Of a stretch of DNA of 64,000 bases, positions 53,406 to 62,625 are shown piece by piece. Made by a program: the position numbers and the translations under genes. This stretch comes from Marinobacterium lacunae (lineage in GTDB: Bacteria; Pseudomonadota; Gammaproteobacteria; Pseudomonadales; Balneatricaceae). Positions within the stretch are counted from its first letter, which is position 1. Every line of letters begins with the position of its first letter. The notes beneath the pieces are model-generated. The model was not told where the DNA came from. It saw nothing but the letters and a program-made list of their open reading frames with translations, and ran no database searches. The stretch is taken from contig NZ_JMQN01000040.1 in assembly GCF_000705555.1 (NCBI RefSeq), positions 62,001 through 126,000 on the forward strand, given 5' to 3'.

Positions 53406-53843
53406 TCACGCAGGCAGGCGCTCAGCATGAAAACCCGCCGCCTCGATGCCGACAATGGCGCAGCGCTCGTCGTTATCGCCAAGATCGCCGGATATCCCGA
53501 CCGCACCGACCACCTCACCGGAATCGTCCCGGATAAGTACACCGCCCGGAGACGCAACGAGGCGACCGCCGCTCGCGGTGGCGAGCATCGAGAAAAAGGT
53601 CGGCAGATCCTTCGCGCGCGTGGCAAGTTCCCGCGAGCCGAAGCCCATGCCGATAGAGCCCCAGGCCTTGCCGAAGGCGATGTCGAACCGCAGGATACCG
53701 GCGCCATCCTCCCGTTTATAGGCGACCAGATGGCCCCCGGCATCGAGCACGGCGACCGCGAGCGGCGCGAGGTTATTCGCCCGCCCCTCAGCCAGGGCCG
53801 CATCGACGATTGCCGATGCCCGTGATAGTAAGAGCATACTCAT
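53406..53843 (-). CDS. GlcG/HbpS-family protein
   Basis: A 145-residue single-domain protein of the heme-binding HbpS/GlcG family: AVAVLDAGGHLVAYKR near 25, KAWGSIGMG near 57 and GGVLIRDDSGEVVGAVGISG near 98. Family members bind heme or small ligands and occur in many aromatic-degradation clusters without a defined role. GGAGAT supports the ATG at 53843; the longer frame overlaps the transferase gene. Confidence 0.85.
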   Translation of the reverse strand: MSMLLLSRASAIVDAALAEGRANNLAPLAVAVLDAGGHLVAYKREDGAGILRFDIAFGKAWGSIGMGFGSRELATRAKDLPTFFSMLATASGGRLVASPGGVLIRDDSGEVVGAVGISGDLGDNDERCAIVGIEAAGFHAERLPA

Positions 53844-53922
53844 GCTGATATCTCCATTTATGAACCTGTATGTTTGCTTGCCTGACACGGCGGTTATAGA
53901 CGTTTTGCCGGGACCTCCCGCG

Positions 53923-54582
53923 TCAAACGAACATCGCCAGCACACCCAGATCCGTTTCCGGACGCGGAATCTTGAAGCTGATCACCTTCCAGTCCGCGGC
54001 AGCCGGACGCTCGAGACACGCCTCCAGCCAACGGTCGACGTTGGGCCATGCCGACATATCCAGCGCAGCAAGCCGCGCCAGTGTCATCACTGCGGACACG
54101 TTCAGATCGGCGACGGTGAATCGCTCTGCTACCAAATAGCGCCGCTCCGACAGGTGCTGGTTGAGCACACCCAAGGGGCGCGCCAGTTTTTTGAGGGCAA
54201 TCTCGAGCTCCGCCAGGCTGCGCTTATCCTCATCGAACAGGATCAGGTTTGCAGCGGCGAGCAGCAGTGGCTTCTCGATCTCGGTGATCACCCAGTGCGT
54301 CCATTGCGTCATCAGCGCATCCTCCTCGAGATTGGCCGGAGAAAGCGGACTGTCATGCTTGCGCGCCAGGTATAGATTGATCGCCAGCGACTCAAACAGG
54401 CAGAGGCCGTCGGACTCATACGCCGGCACACGCCCGTTGGGATTGATCTTGAGAAACTCCGGTGTATGGGTACTTCCATCCGTGAAGTTGACCGGTACGT
54501 GCTCGAACTCGATGCCAAGTTCTTTCAGCATCCACGCCGTTCGATGTGCGCGTGAATACAGCGACCCATAGAGTCTGTTCAT
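53923..54582 (-). CDS. Glutathione S-transferase family protein
   Basis: A 219-residue transferase with a thioredoxin-like half (RLYGSLYSRAHRTAWML, NPNGRVPAY, LFESLAINLYL) and an alpha-helical half (ERFTVADLNVSAV). It differs clearly from the protein at 49298, so the two are not recent duplicates. GGGAGCAGAAG precedes the ATG. In this cluster it may be a glutathione-dependent isomerase or a detoxifying enzyme. Confidence 0.85.
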   Translation of the reverse strand: MNRLYGSLYSRAHRTAWMLKELGIEFEHVPVNFTDGSTHTPEFLKINPNGRVPAYESDGLCLFESLAINLYLARKHDSPLSPANLEEDALMTQWTHWVITEIEKPLLLAAANLILFDEDKRSLAELEIALKKLARPLGVLNQHLSERRYLVAERFTVADLNVSAVMTLARLAALDMSAWPNVDRWLEACLERPAAADWKVISFKIPRPETDLGVLAMFV

Positions 54583-54703
54583 CTTCTGCTCCCAATCAGT
54601 TTTTTGTTAGTTGCCGTTACCTCGTCAATAGCTTCCCCCTGGAAAGCCGAGGTGTGACGGCCGGTCGTCACGAACGTACGAAGAGCGGTCGTTTCCGCTC
54701 AGC

Positions 54704-55693
54704 TCACAGGTCCAGAACCAGCCGGGCGCTCCTGGCCCTCGAACAGCACAACAGCATCCGGTCATTCCTTTCGCGTTCGGCGGTGGTCAGAAAGCTGTCG
54801 CGATGATCCGGCTCCCCCTCCAGGACACCGGTCAGGCAGGTTCCACAGATCCCCTGTTCGCACGAAACCGGGATGTCGATGCCCTTTTCCGCCAACACCG
54901 AAACGATTGACTGGTCCGGGGGGATAGCGATCAAGTCGCCGCTGCTGCCAATCTGAACATCGAACGCTCCGCCATCCACCGGCAGCGCGGCGGCGCTGAA
55001 GAACTCGCGGTGGATGCGCTGCTCCGACCAGCCGACCCTGCGGGCGGTATCGATAATGAGATCGATAAAACCCGACGGCCCACAAACGTAGAGGTGTGCA
55101 TCCCCGTCGGCCCGTTCAAGAATGGACTCCGGCTGCAAGCGTTGCCGCTCATCGGCATCGTCGAAATGAAACTGCACCCGGTCGGCAAAACCCGACTGGC
55201 GAATGCGATCTGCAAACGCCGCCCGTTCGGGGCTGCGTGTGCAGTAGTGCATCTCGAAACACTGTCCGTTCTCTGCCAGCTGCTCAGCCATGCAGAGGAT
55301 CGGCGTGATGCCGATGCCACCGGCAAAAAGCAGGCTCTGAGGTACATCTGGAGTCAACGGAAACAGGTTCTTCGGTTCGCTGATACGAATGACATCACCC
55401 TGTTGAACCTGCTGATGCATGGCAACCGAGCCGCCGCGGCTCTTGGGATCGAGCAGCACGGCGATCACATAGCGATGATCCTCGGCTGGCGGATTGCATA
55501 GCGAGTACTGCCGGACAAGGCCCGCACCGATCTCCACGTCAATATGTGCACCTGGTGAAAATGTCGGCAGACACTCTCCATGGAGAGACGTTAACTCGTA
55601 GCTGTAAACGCCGCTCGCCTCCAAACGCTTTGCGGACACCTGTACCTGCAACCATTTCGGTGTTGTCGTTTCAGTCCGGACAGACAGATTCAC
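54704..55693 (-). CDS. vanB: VanB-type ferredoxin reductase (copy 2)
   Basis: A 329-residue electron-transfer protein: FMN domain (RQYSLCNPP near 70), NAD domain (AGGIGITPILCM near 130) and C-terminal 2Fe-2S domain (CEQGICGTC near 277, last Cys near 314). It moves electrons from NADH to the VanA-type oxygenase. The start is a GTG overlapping the vanA stop (GTGA) with GGAGG ahead; the upstream extension lies inside vanA. It is the intact counterpart of the broken gene at 19520. Confidence 0.92.
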   Translation of the reverse strand: MNLSVRTETTTPKWLQVQVSAKRLEASGVYSYELTSLHGECLPTFSPGAHIDVEIGAGLVRQYSLCNPPAEDHRYVIAVLLDPKSRGGSVAMHQQVQQGDVIRISEPKNLFPLTPDVPQSLLFAGGIGITPILCMAEQLAENGQCFEMHYCTRSPERAAFADRIRQSGFADRVQFHFDDADERQRLQPESILERADGDAHLYVCGPSGFIDLIIDTARRVGWSEQRIHREFFSAAALPVDGGAFDVQIGSSGDLIAIPPDQSIVSVLAEKGIDIPVSCEQGICGTCLTGVLEGEPDHRDSFLTTAERERNDRMLLCCSRARSARLVLDL

Positions 55694-56763
55694 TGGCCAA
55701 CCTCCGCCGCCTCTTGCTCGGCCTTTATCAGTGCATCGAGAACCCGCCGGGCACGCACCCCCGGACCGTCCACCGACAACAGCACCGGCTTCAGCTCCCA
55801 GAAATCGGCGTCGCACCCCATGGTGCGCTGTTGCGCCTCAAGCATGGGCAGGTCCTCTGTCTCGAACGGCTTTTTCAGGAACTGAATATCCGAACTCACC
55901 GCCTCTTTCGCCGCCTCACCGCCGGATTTGTGTTTACTCACTGCGAACCAGTAGTGCGTGGTCGTTTCGCTTTCCGGTGTGAACAGGTGGAAGAAATACA
56001 TGGCGTTGCCGACGTTACGGGGCTCCGGGTTGCCGGTCGGCGCCCTGCCCACGATCAGTTCCATGACGCCGGGGGGCTCCCATCGCACATCGAGCCAGCG
56101 ATCGAAACGCGAACCGGGTTCCACGCCGTTGCGCTTCTCCAGTTCGGGCGACAGGCGCTCATTACGTACCAGTCGCAGCGAATAGACCGTATCGCCCTCC
56201 TGCCGGACCTCCGTTTCGGCACTTTCGGAACCCGGGCTGCCCAACGTTCCGCTGTGCAGGTAGTCGATGTGGCTGAGGTCCATGATGTTGTCCACATCGA
56301 GCTGGTAGTTGGACAGCACGTGGAGATAGTCCTTGCCGACAAACCACTCGTCGGGCGCCATCCGCTCGAAGCACGGAATGAGCGTTTCATCCGCCCGCTC
56401 CGCATCACCCATCCAGATCCACAACAGGCTGTAACGTTCGGCAACGGGGTACGCGGTGACTTTTGCCGCTCTCGGGATCCTGCCGTCGCCGTGTGGATTG
56501 AGTGTGCAGTGGCCACTGCCGTCGAACCTCAGCCCATGGTAGGGACACTGCACACTGTCGCCGCACACCTGCCCCTTATGCAGGGGTGCAAACCGGTGAG
56601 GACAGCGGTCGGCCAGCGCTTTGGCGCGACCGGAGCTGTCCCGAAAGAGGACCACCGCTTCGCCCAGGAATGTCCGCGGTAGCATTTCTCCTGGCTTAAC
56701 CTCCTCATCCCATGCGGCGACGTACCAGCAGTTGCGAAGGTAGTTGATCTTTTTATTCTGCAT
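55690..56763 (-). CDS. vanA: Rieske aromatic O-demethylase, VanA type (copy 2)
   Basis: A 357-residue oxygenase with Rieske ligands C53-P-H55 and C72-P-Y-H75 and the catalytic iron region D-N-I-M-D-L-S-H-I-D-Y-L-H. Vanillate O-demethylases of this type give protocatechuate and formaldehyde. The ATG at 56763 (MQNKKINYLRN) follows GAGGT. It is coupled to the reductase gene and neighbours vanillin-dehydrogenase and stilbene-cleavage type genes, which makes vanillate or a relative the best guess. Confidence 0.92.
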   Translation of the reverse strand: MQNKKINYLRNCWYVAAWDEEVKPGEMLPRTFLGEAVVLFRDSSGRAKALADRCPHRFAPLHKGQVCGDSVQCPYHGLRFDGSGHCTLNPHGDGRIPRAAKVTAYPVAERYSLLWIWMGDAERADETLIPCFERMAPDEWFVGKDYLHVLSNYQLDVDNIMDLSHIDYLHSGTLGSPGSESAETEVRQEGDTVYSLRLVRNERLSPELEKRNGVEPGSRFDRWLDVRWEPPGVMELIVGRAPTGNPEPRNVGNAMYFFHLFTPESETTTHYWFAVSKHKSGGEAAKEAVSSDIQFLKKPFETEDLPMLEAQQRTMGCDADFWELKPVLLSVDGPGVRARRVLDALIKAEQEAAEVGQ

Positions 56764-56827
56764 TATGCGACCTCTTTTTTTACCGTTCACTCTCGACGCG
56801 ACACAGGTGCTCTACAGCACAGCTGTC

Positions 56828-56858
56828 AGCAGGACCGCACCGGCGGCGCGGTCCTGCT
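56828..56858. other. Hairpin between the carotenoid-oxygenase-type and vanA genes
   Basis: AGCAGGACCGC/GCGGTCCTGCT forms a perfect 11-base stem with a 9-base loop just past the upstream gene stop codon. It has no U-run, so it may be a processing or stability element or a partial terminator within the operon. Confidence 0.55.
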
Positions 56859-56862
56859 AACG

Positions 56863-58350
56863 TCAGGCCTTGCCTTCGGCAGCGAGTGCCGATGAGCGCA
56901 CCCAGATACCATGGAAGCCTTCATGCACACGGCAGGGGAACTTGATCACCGCCAGCGGCCCCTGCTTGAGGTTACGCGCATCGAGAATCACCAGATCGGT
57001 ACGGTTTTCCGCCCGTCTGCCGACCATCGTCATCAGGAAGCCGTCGCCCTCCTCCGCATCCGGGCTGCGCGGCACAAAGCAGGGCTCTTCGGGCGATGAC
57101 TCCGGCCCCGCATAGTAGAGTTCGATCTCGCCGGTCTGCTCATCGAAATGCCCGAGGCAGGTGAATGGGGGACCCTTTGGACCCGGCTCGAGCATCGGCC
57201 ACAATTCCGGGTTGTTGGTACCGAACCAGTAGTGGCGGGTTCGCTGCATCACGAAACGTGGATCGACCACTGGCATCTCGCCGATATGGTTGATGAATCG
57301 TTGAATATCGACCTCGTCGCTTTCACTCGCCAGGTCGACCGTCCAGCGCTCGCCAAAGGGCGGCATCTCCTGTGCGTTCGGATTGTGCAGATCCGGAAAC
57401 TGACTGATCCACCCGGAATCGTTGACGAAATGATCCAATACGAGCTTGCCGCCCTCTTCCCAGGCATTGAAGCTGTGGGTTTGCATCGCCACCTTGGGCG
57501 CGGTGAACCAGCGGATACCGGACACACCCCGGTCGCGCGGGATCACGGCAACATAGGTCTTTTTAGTACCATCCCAGTGCCAATAGGATTCGCCCTTCTG
57601 CACACGCTCCCAGTCACAGACAACAGGACAGATGACGAAAGCAATGTAGTTACGCGAGACCAGGAAGTCATGAACCATCGAGCAGTAGGGTGCCCTGAAC
57701 CGCTCCGTACTCGTGAACAGCCCCTCCTTGTCAATGGTGTAGATCTCGATCTCGTCGCTGGCGACACCCTCGCAATTGTAGGCAAAGGCGATGCATTCAC
57801 CGGTCAGTGGATCGAACTTCGGGTGCGCCGTAAACGTTTTGCTTTTCAGTTGCCCGCCGAAGTCGCTCTCCCTCAGCGTCGACAGATCTTCGGGGTCCAG
57901 CTCGTAGGGGCGACCGGACTCCTTCAACGCATAGAGCTTACCGTGGTGCCACATCACCGAGGTATTGGCGGTATTGGCGTCCTCGCCGACCACCTCCGCA
58001 GAGTCGGTAAACGGGTTCCGGTAGGCACCGAACAGCGCCCGACGTGCCTCGCGCTCCAGTTCGAACTTGCGGGTGCGAACAAAGCGGGTGGTCAGATCGG
58101 CGTGGCCATTGCGGATGCTGACCTTGTGCACCATACCGTCGCCGTTCAGGAAGATATCCTTCCCATGCAACGGCGGGTAGGCGTGGTCGGCACTGTTGCG
58201 GAAATAGACACCGTCCAGCTCCGGGGGGATAGTGCCGATAACTTCCAGGTCATGCACATGACCTTCGATGCGCACAGGTGCGGCATAGCCGTTGAACACG
58301 ATATCATTCGGAAATCTCAGCCCTGTGGGCGGTTTTACCAGGTCGTTCAT
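56863..58350 (-). CDS. Carotenoid-oxygenase-family enzyme, lignostilbene dioxygenase / isoeugenol oxygenase type
   Basis: A 495-residue non-heme iron enzyme that splits a C=C bond with O2. The four-His iron site is visible: H176 (TFTAHPKFD), H227 (SMVHDFL), H292 (QTHSFNAW) and H480 (HEGFHGIWV). Y110 (LFGAYRNP) and K143 (YALKESGRPYEL) correspond to the pair that holds the 4-hydroxyl of stilbenes in lignostilbene dioxygenases. I infer a 4-hydroxyphenyl alkene substrate, giving vanillin or 4-hydroxybenzaldehyde. GGAGG lies 5 bases before the ATG. Confidence 0.92.
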   Translation of the reverse strand: MNDLVKPPTGLRFPNDIVFNGYAAPVRIEGHVHDLEVIGTIPPELDGVYFRNSADHAYPPLHGKDIFLNGDGMVHKVSIRNGHADLTTRFVRTRKFELEREARRALFGAYRNPFTDSAEVVGEDANTANTSVMWHHGKLYALKESGRPYELDPEDLSTLRESDFGGQLKSKTFTAHPKFDPLTGECIAFAYNCEGVASDEIEIYTIDKEGLFTSTERFRAPYCSMVHDFLVSRNYIAFVICPVVCDWERVQKGESYWHWDGTKKTYVAVIPRDRGVSGIRWFTAPKVAMQTHSFNAWEEGGKLVLDHFVNDSGWISQFPDLHNPNAQEMPPFGERWTVDLASESDEVDIQRFINHIGEMPVVDPRFVMQRTRHYWFGTNNPELWPMLEPGPKGPPFTCLGHFDEQTGEIELYYAGPESSPEEPCFVPRSPDAEEGDGFLMTMVGRRAENRTDLVILDARNLKQGPLAVIKFPCRVHEGFHGIWVRSSALAAEGKA

Positions 58351-58386
58351 TATTGCCTCCATGGACATGTTGAGAGAGTGTTGGCC

Positions 58387-59571
58387 TCAGGCGCCGGCCA
58401 GCACAGGCGTATCACTGTTTTTGGCAAGATCCCGCCGTACGCACAGCATCAGGCCGACCGCTATGCCGGCGATAACGGCAACCGCCCAGCCGAGGCCCTG
58501 ATATCCGCCCCCCGAGACAATAACGCCGCCGAGCAGGGGGCCTAGGCAGGAGCCGAACATCATCATCGCCGGAGTCGCCGCAACCGCCCGTCCCGATGGA
58601 TCGACCTTCGATACCAGACCGAACAGGAAGGTGTGCGTGAAGATAACCAGCGTTACGTATAGCGCCGTGGGCACGGCGTAAAACGGGAAGTCGACGGCGC
58701 TGGTCAACGTCAGCGCAAACAGAGCCTGAAGCAGCGGGCCGGCGATGCCGACGGCGATGGGCGACAGACGCTTTTGCAGCAGGGCCGCGAGTACGCCAGG
58801 CGCCAGGTTGATGAACCCCATCAACACCAGGATCATCTGGATCCGGTCTTCGCCGAAATCACGCGCCATACCGATGCGTTCCACATAGGAGAAGATGGTG
58901 GCCTGGCTCAGCGTCAGGCAGACAACGACGCCGTTGATCATCCAGGCCGCACGTGGAATCGGCTCACGCCGACGCTCGGCGTCGCGATCGGCTGAGCCCG
59001 CCTGGTCGTCAACCTGCGGAAAGAACAGCAGTGACACCAGGGCACCGCAGCCCATGACGATTGCAAAGGCATGAAACAGAGTCTGCCCTCCGATCTTTCC
59101 GATCATCTCGGGCAGCGTCGCGTACATGGCGATGGCCAGCATTCCCAAGGCGATATTGACGATACCGAACAGACGATGCGGGTTATCGGTCCGTCCGATA
59201 CAGCCATGGGTGACCGACAACGCAGATCCTGCGCCAACCCCCGCCACGGCGTTCAGAATCAGGAAAATCTGGAAACTATCCGCAGAAACCGCCTGCCGAG
59301 AGGCGGCAAAGAAACAGAGCGCAGCAACGGCGAAGCCACCGGCGGCAATGAAACGATGCGGCAGACGGTTGAATTTCGGCGCCAGTACCATGCTGGCAAA
59401 AACAACTGCCGCAAGGAATACAGTAACGGTCAGCCCGGCCTGGGCGGACTGCAGCCGATAGTGCTGCATCAACACACCGATCCACAGCGGCAGAGCCGCC
59501 ATGTCGATCATCCCGGCCATATGACCGACACTCAGAGCGGCCTTGCCACTCAAACTATTAAGCGTTGTCAT
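58387..59571 (-). CDS. MFS transporter (copy 2)
   Basis: A 394-residue carrier with about twelve membrane segments. It is a paralogue of the one at 35722-36897 over its whole length. AGGAGATAGC precedes the ATG. It lies between the outer-membrane barrel and the stilbene-cleavage type gene, so it probably moves the aromatic substrate across the inner membrane. Confidence 0.88.
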   Translation of the reverse strand: MTTLNSLSGKAALSVGHMAGMIDMAALPLWIGVLMQHYRLQSAQAGLTVTVFLAAVVFASMVLAPKFNRLPHRFIAAGGFAVAALCFFAASRQAVSADSFQIFLILNAVAGVGAGSALSVTHGCIGRTDNPHRLFGIVNIALGMLAIAMYATLPEMIGKIGGQTLFHAFAIVMGCGALVSLLFFPQVDDQAGSADRDAERRREPIPRAAWMINGVVVCLTLSQATIFSYVERIGMARDFGEDRIQMILVLMGFINLAPGVLAALLQKRLSPIAVGIAGPLLQALFALTLTSAVDFPFYAVPTALYVTLVIFTHTFLFGLVSKVDPSGRAVAATPAMMMFGSCLGPLLGGVIVSGGGYQGLGWAVAVIAGIAVGLMLCVRRDLAKNSDTPVLAGA

Positions 59572-59670
59572 GCTATCTCCTGATAATTATTGTTCTAACA
59601 GAGTGCACGGAAGCATCGACGCAGGTGACGACGTGATGCCGTCATACCCTGCGCCGACGGCACGTCACCT

Positions 59671-60762
59671 CTAGAAATTCCAACTCATGATCGCAGCCAG
59701 AGCCTGGTTCGAACGGTTGTCTTGCAGACCTTGGTGCCGTGTGTAGGAGAGTTCCAGGCGACTGCCCTTCTCCAGCGTCATCGAGACACCGGCACCGAGT
59801 ACGGCATAGGTGCGCTCATCGACGAAGAGATCGAGATCATTGACATATTCATGCTCGATTCCGAGCAGGAGATTTGGGGAAGCGCTACCGGGTCGAATCT
59901 CTTTTTCCAGGCGCAGATGCCCCCAGAGCGTTCCGTAATCCTCCGTATCGCCGACAACACCGGAGGAAACCTCACCAAAGCTGTCGGCTGTCTCCTCGAG
60001 AAAGTTGCGCTGATACTGAACACCGAGGATCGGGTGCAGTGCCCAACCCTCCGGTGCCACGCCCAGATCCTGGTGGTGGAATGTCCCGATAACTTCGGCC
60101 TGGGTATAGAAGCGGTCATCGCCCTGGGCATGGCGAAGCTTGAGCCCCGGCCCCACCGCAACCTGAGTTGTGGTATCGCCCCAGGAGTATTCGGCGCGTG
60201 CGGCCACACCCCAACGCTCGCCGAACTTGTTCAGCAGGTCGACACGGATCCCGCCGCCGTCATGGTCTATGGAACCCGCACCTACGATTTCGAGATTGGT
60301 CTGCTCGACGAATGCACCCACACCCAGCATCGTGTTGGCACTGGGGTAACGCAGATACTGGAGATCGAATCGCATGATCTCGCCATCAAGCTCGACCCGG
60401 TTGTCGTCGCCGTTGGCGAATGTCCCGCGCAGACTGAACAGCAGGTCCGAGCGTCCGTCCGGCAACATGTGCATAAAGCTGAGCGGAACGATCACATCGG
60501 TCGTACCGTCGGCATAGCCCGTCGTCGGCGCGCCCGGAGCGGTTGCCGTACCGACCGTGGTACGTCCCTGGCCGATCCGCCACTGCACCGAACCGAATTG
60601 ATCGTTCTCGAAGAATGACCGCATAAGACCTGCCTGACCCAGGTTCATCTTTGCCTGAATCGCCGGTGGCAGTTGGGGAGCTTGTGGAGAACTTGCCTGA
60701 GCGGCCGCGTGAGATGAGACCACGAGAGCGGCAGCCGTAACTGCGCAGCGCATTACTGTCAT
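59671..60762 (-). CDS. Outer-membrane beta-barrel protein
   Basis: A 363-residue protein with a signal peptide (about 1-22, SSHAAAQAS) and repeated amphipathic strands, ending in Phe (MSWNF), the usual signal for barrel assembly. AAGGGTG precedes the ATG. It is the first gene of the minus-strand set, divergent from a LysR gene, and so probably the entry channel for this module. It does not obviously belong to the DUF1302 family used by module 4. Confidence 0.82.
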   Translation of the reverse strand: MTVMRCAVTAAALVVSSHAAAQASSPQAPQLPPAIQAKMNLGQAGLMRSFFENDQFGSVQWRIGQGRTTVGTATAPGAPTTGYADGTTDVIVPLSFMHMLPDGRSDLLFSLRGTFANGDDNRVELDGEIMRFDLQYLRYPSANTMLGVGAFVEQTNLEIVGAGSIDHDGGGIRVDLLNKFGERWGVAARAEYSWGDTTTQVAVGPGLKLRHAQGDDRFYTQAEVIGTFHHQDLGVAPEGWALHPILGVQYQRNFLEETADSFGEVSSGVVGDTEDYGTLWGHLRLEKEIRPGSASPNLLLGIEHEYVNDLDLFVDERTYAVLGAGVSMTLEKGSRLELSYTRHQGLQDNRSNQALAAIMSWNF

Positions 60763-61012
60763 ATTTCACCCTTGTTATTTTTATAGTTACTGTCAGCTTT
60801 CACCCTTGTAATAGTCGTGCTCATGGCACTGTCGCCGGGTGATAAGCGCGTCTGCATTGCGGATCACGGTTGAACCCGTATGCATCCTGATTACACCGTC
60901 ATTGACGGTATGGGTAGAAATTACCGCTCGCGCTCCCACCGATGAAACAGATTGTATTTATGCCATCCAACGATAGAATTAATACCTAAGCCGAAAATTC
61001 AGGAGAGGCAGC
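60763..61012. promoter_or_regulatory. Divergent control region of the stilbene-cleavage type operon
   Basis: This spacer lies between the barrel gene and LysR copy 2. ACCGTC-att-GACGGT at 60895-60909 is a perfect inverted repeat and a candidate LysR site. TTTCACCCTTGT occurs twice (near 60764 and 60799), the second copy duplicating the ribosome-site region of the barrel gene. Confidence 0.55.
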
Positions 61013-61948
61013 GTGCGTCTGGACCGATTCGATTTGAACCTGCTGATCGTGCTCGACATTTTGTTGGAGGAGCGCAACGTGACGCGTGCAAGCGAACGCC
61101 TGCATATCGGCCAATCGGCCACCAGTGCAGCGCTCGGTCGACTGAGAGACTATTTCGGCGACAATCTGCTTGTCCCGGTAGGTCGGCGCATGGAACTTAC
61201 GCCGCTTGCCCAAAGCCTGGCGGCGCCGGTGCGCGACACCCTGATGCGGGCTCGCGCTACGATAGCCCTGCGGCCGAACTTCGACCCGGCCACCATGTCA
61301 CGCGACTTCTCTATCGCCGCCTCGGACTACATGGTGGAGGTTCTGGTTGCTCGCGCGGTGCGCAGCCTGGCAAAAAGCACCCCCGGATTGCGGCTGGATC
61401 TCTCCAGCTTGCCTAACGATCTGATGGAGGCGTTTGAAAGGGGCGCGATCGATCTGCTCTTCATACCGGAGCAGTATGCGAGCCGGCTTCAGCATCCACA
61501 GGTCGAACTTATGCGTGACGACCAGGTATGCATGATGTGCCAGGATGCCGACATCGATGAGCTGACCATGGAGCAATATCTGGACCGGGGACACATCGCC
61601 ATTCGGCTGGGAGACGAGAGCAGTCTTGCATTCGAGGAATGGTTTCTACCGCGCTTCGGCCGCCAGCGCCGTATAGAGTGTACGGTGGATCATTTCAGCG
61701 CCGCCCCCCTGCTGGTCATGGGCACCGACCGCATCGTGACCCTGCACCGCCGCCTGGCGGAGCAGATGGCGCAGCGCTTTCCTGTCAAACTGCTGGAGGC
61801 ACCATTCGACATGCAGCCCGTGGTCGAGGTCATGGTTTGGCCACACTATCTCGATGAAGATCCGGCGCACAAATGGCTCAGAAGCACCGTTCAGTCCATC
61901 GCCTGCTCGCTGACAGGCACAACGGAGACCGGTAGCCAGCCGAGTTAA
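61013..61948 (+). CDS. LysR-family regulator, NodD-like (copy 2)
   Basis: A 311-residue regulator: helix-turn-helix at about 7-65 (NVTRASERLHIGQSATSAAL) and a co-inducer domain. It starts at GTG after AGGAGAGG. It is paralogous to the LysR protein at 42825 over its whole length. By position it should control the divergent barrel-MFS-oxygenase-vanAB operon. Confidence 0.9.
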   Translation: MRLDRFDLNLLIVLDILLEERNVTRASERLHIGQSATSAALGRLRDYFGDNLLVPVGRRMELTPLAQSLAAPVRDTLMRARATIALRPNFDPATMSRDFSIAASDYMVEVLVARAVRSLAKSTPGLRLDLSSLPNDLMEAFERGAIDLLFIPEQYASRLQHPQVELMRDDQVCMMCQDADIDELTMEQYLDRGHIAIRLGDESSLAFEEWFLPRFGRQRRIECTVDHFSAAPLLVMGTDRIVTLHRRLAEQMAQRFPVKLLEAPFDMQPVVEVMVWPHYLDEDPAHKWLRSTVQSIACSLTGTTETGSQPS

Positions 61949-61997
61949 GTTCACATCACTCAACCCGGAGTTGGTTGGATGAACTTAAAGCAACCAC

Positions 61998-62110
61998 TCA
62001 ACGGTCGGTTGCCTCACCATCCTCATCGTCACCGAACAGGTCTCGATATGCGTCTTCGATCACATCAAAAAGACCCTCCGGTACTCGGTACTGGTCGCTC
62101 CCTATGGCGA
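61998..62110 (-). pseudogene. C-terminal remnant of an unrecognised gene, cut by IS30 sequence
   Basis: On the minus strand the last 35 or so codons before a TGA at 61998-62000 read SDQYRVPEGLFDVIEDAYRD and an acidic tail (DDEDGEATDR). It has a protein-like look, but the frame runs straight into IS30-derived DNA near 62105. I do not recognise the family. Confidence 0.3.
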
Positions 62111-62435
62111 CCATGTACATACGATCACGGCGGACAATGGCAGCGAGTTCGTCGAGCACAAGGCTATCGCCAAAGCGTTGGACGCGGAGTTTTACTTTGC
62201 CCATCCGTATTCGTCATGGGAGCGTGGGCTGAACGAGAATTTTAACGGCCTGCTGCGGCAGTTCATCCCGAAAGGCATGGATCTGAACCTGATCACGGAT
62301 GAGGATGTACGGCGTGCCGAGAAGAGCTTAAACCTGAAACAGCGCAAGTGCCTCGGGTTCAGGCAGCCTGAAATCGTGTTCCAAGAATGCCTTCAGGCTG
62401 CATAGGCGGGTGTCGCACTTCGGAGTTGAATTCGC
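62105..62435 (+). mobile_element. 3' end of an IS30-family element
   Basis: From about 62105 the plus strand encodes the end of an IS30 transposase. It has DNGSEFVEHKAIAKALDAEF (the DNG catalytic block), then AHPYSSWERGLNENFNGLLRQ with the last catalytic Glu, and stops at 62403-62405. Just after it, GTGTCGCACTTCGGAGTTGA at 62408-62427 has the look of an IS30 terminal repeat. The front half of the gene is missing. Confidence 0.85.
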
Positions 62436-62439
62436 GTCC

Positions 62440-62625
62440 GGCGAACACCCCAGCAACAGCCTTTCCCTGATGATCCGATGCTGCTGGGCATCCTGTTTAC
62501 CGGCTTTGACTGCGGACCGCTTTCTTCGCAACGCCATCTGATCGGCGGTATCCGCAATGTACTCTTGGGCGGCGGTGTTGCGCCGCAACTCCCGGGCGAT
62601 CGTATTGTATTAATCCAGCCCAAAC
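62440..62625 (-). mobile_element. Internal piece of a second IS30-type transposase, opposite strand
   Basis: On the minus strand NTIARELRRNTAAQEYIADT and the following ADQMALRRKRSAVKAGKQ match the N-terminal helix-turn-helix part of IS30 transposases. It points away from the fragment at 62105-62435 and meets it at that element's end. Either two copies were nested or one inverted after partial deletion. Confidence 0.7.

Noticed and set aside
55546-56682. A 378-codon open frame on the plus strand opposite vanB/vanA copy 2
   Set aside because: It is a shadow of two well-supported genes, with low-complexity composition.
57148-58545. A 465-codon open frame on the plus strand opposite the carotenoid-oxygenase-type gene
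   Set aside because: The minus-strand gene has all four iron-binding His residues and a good ribosome site, so the plus frame is a shadow.
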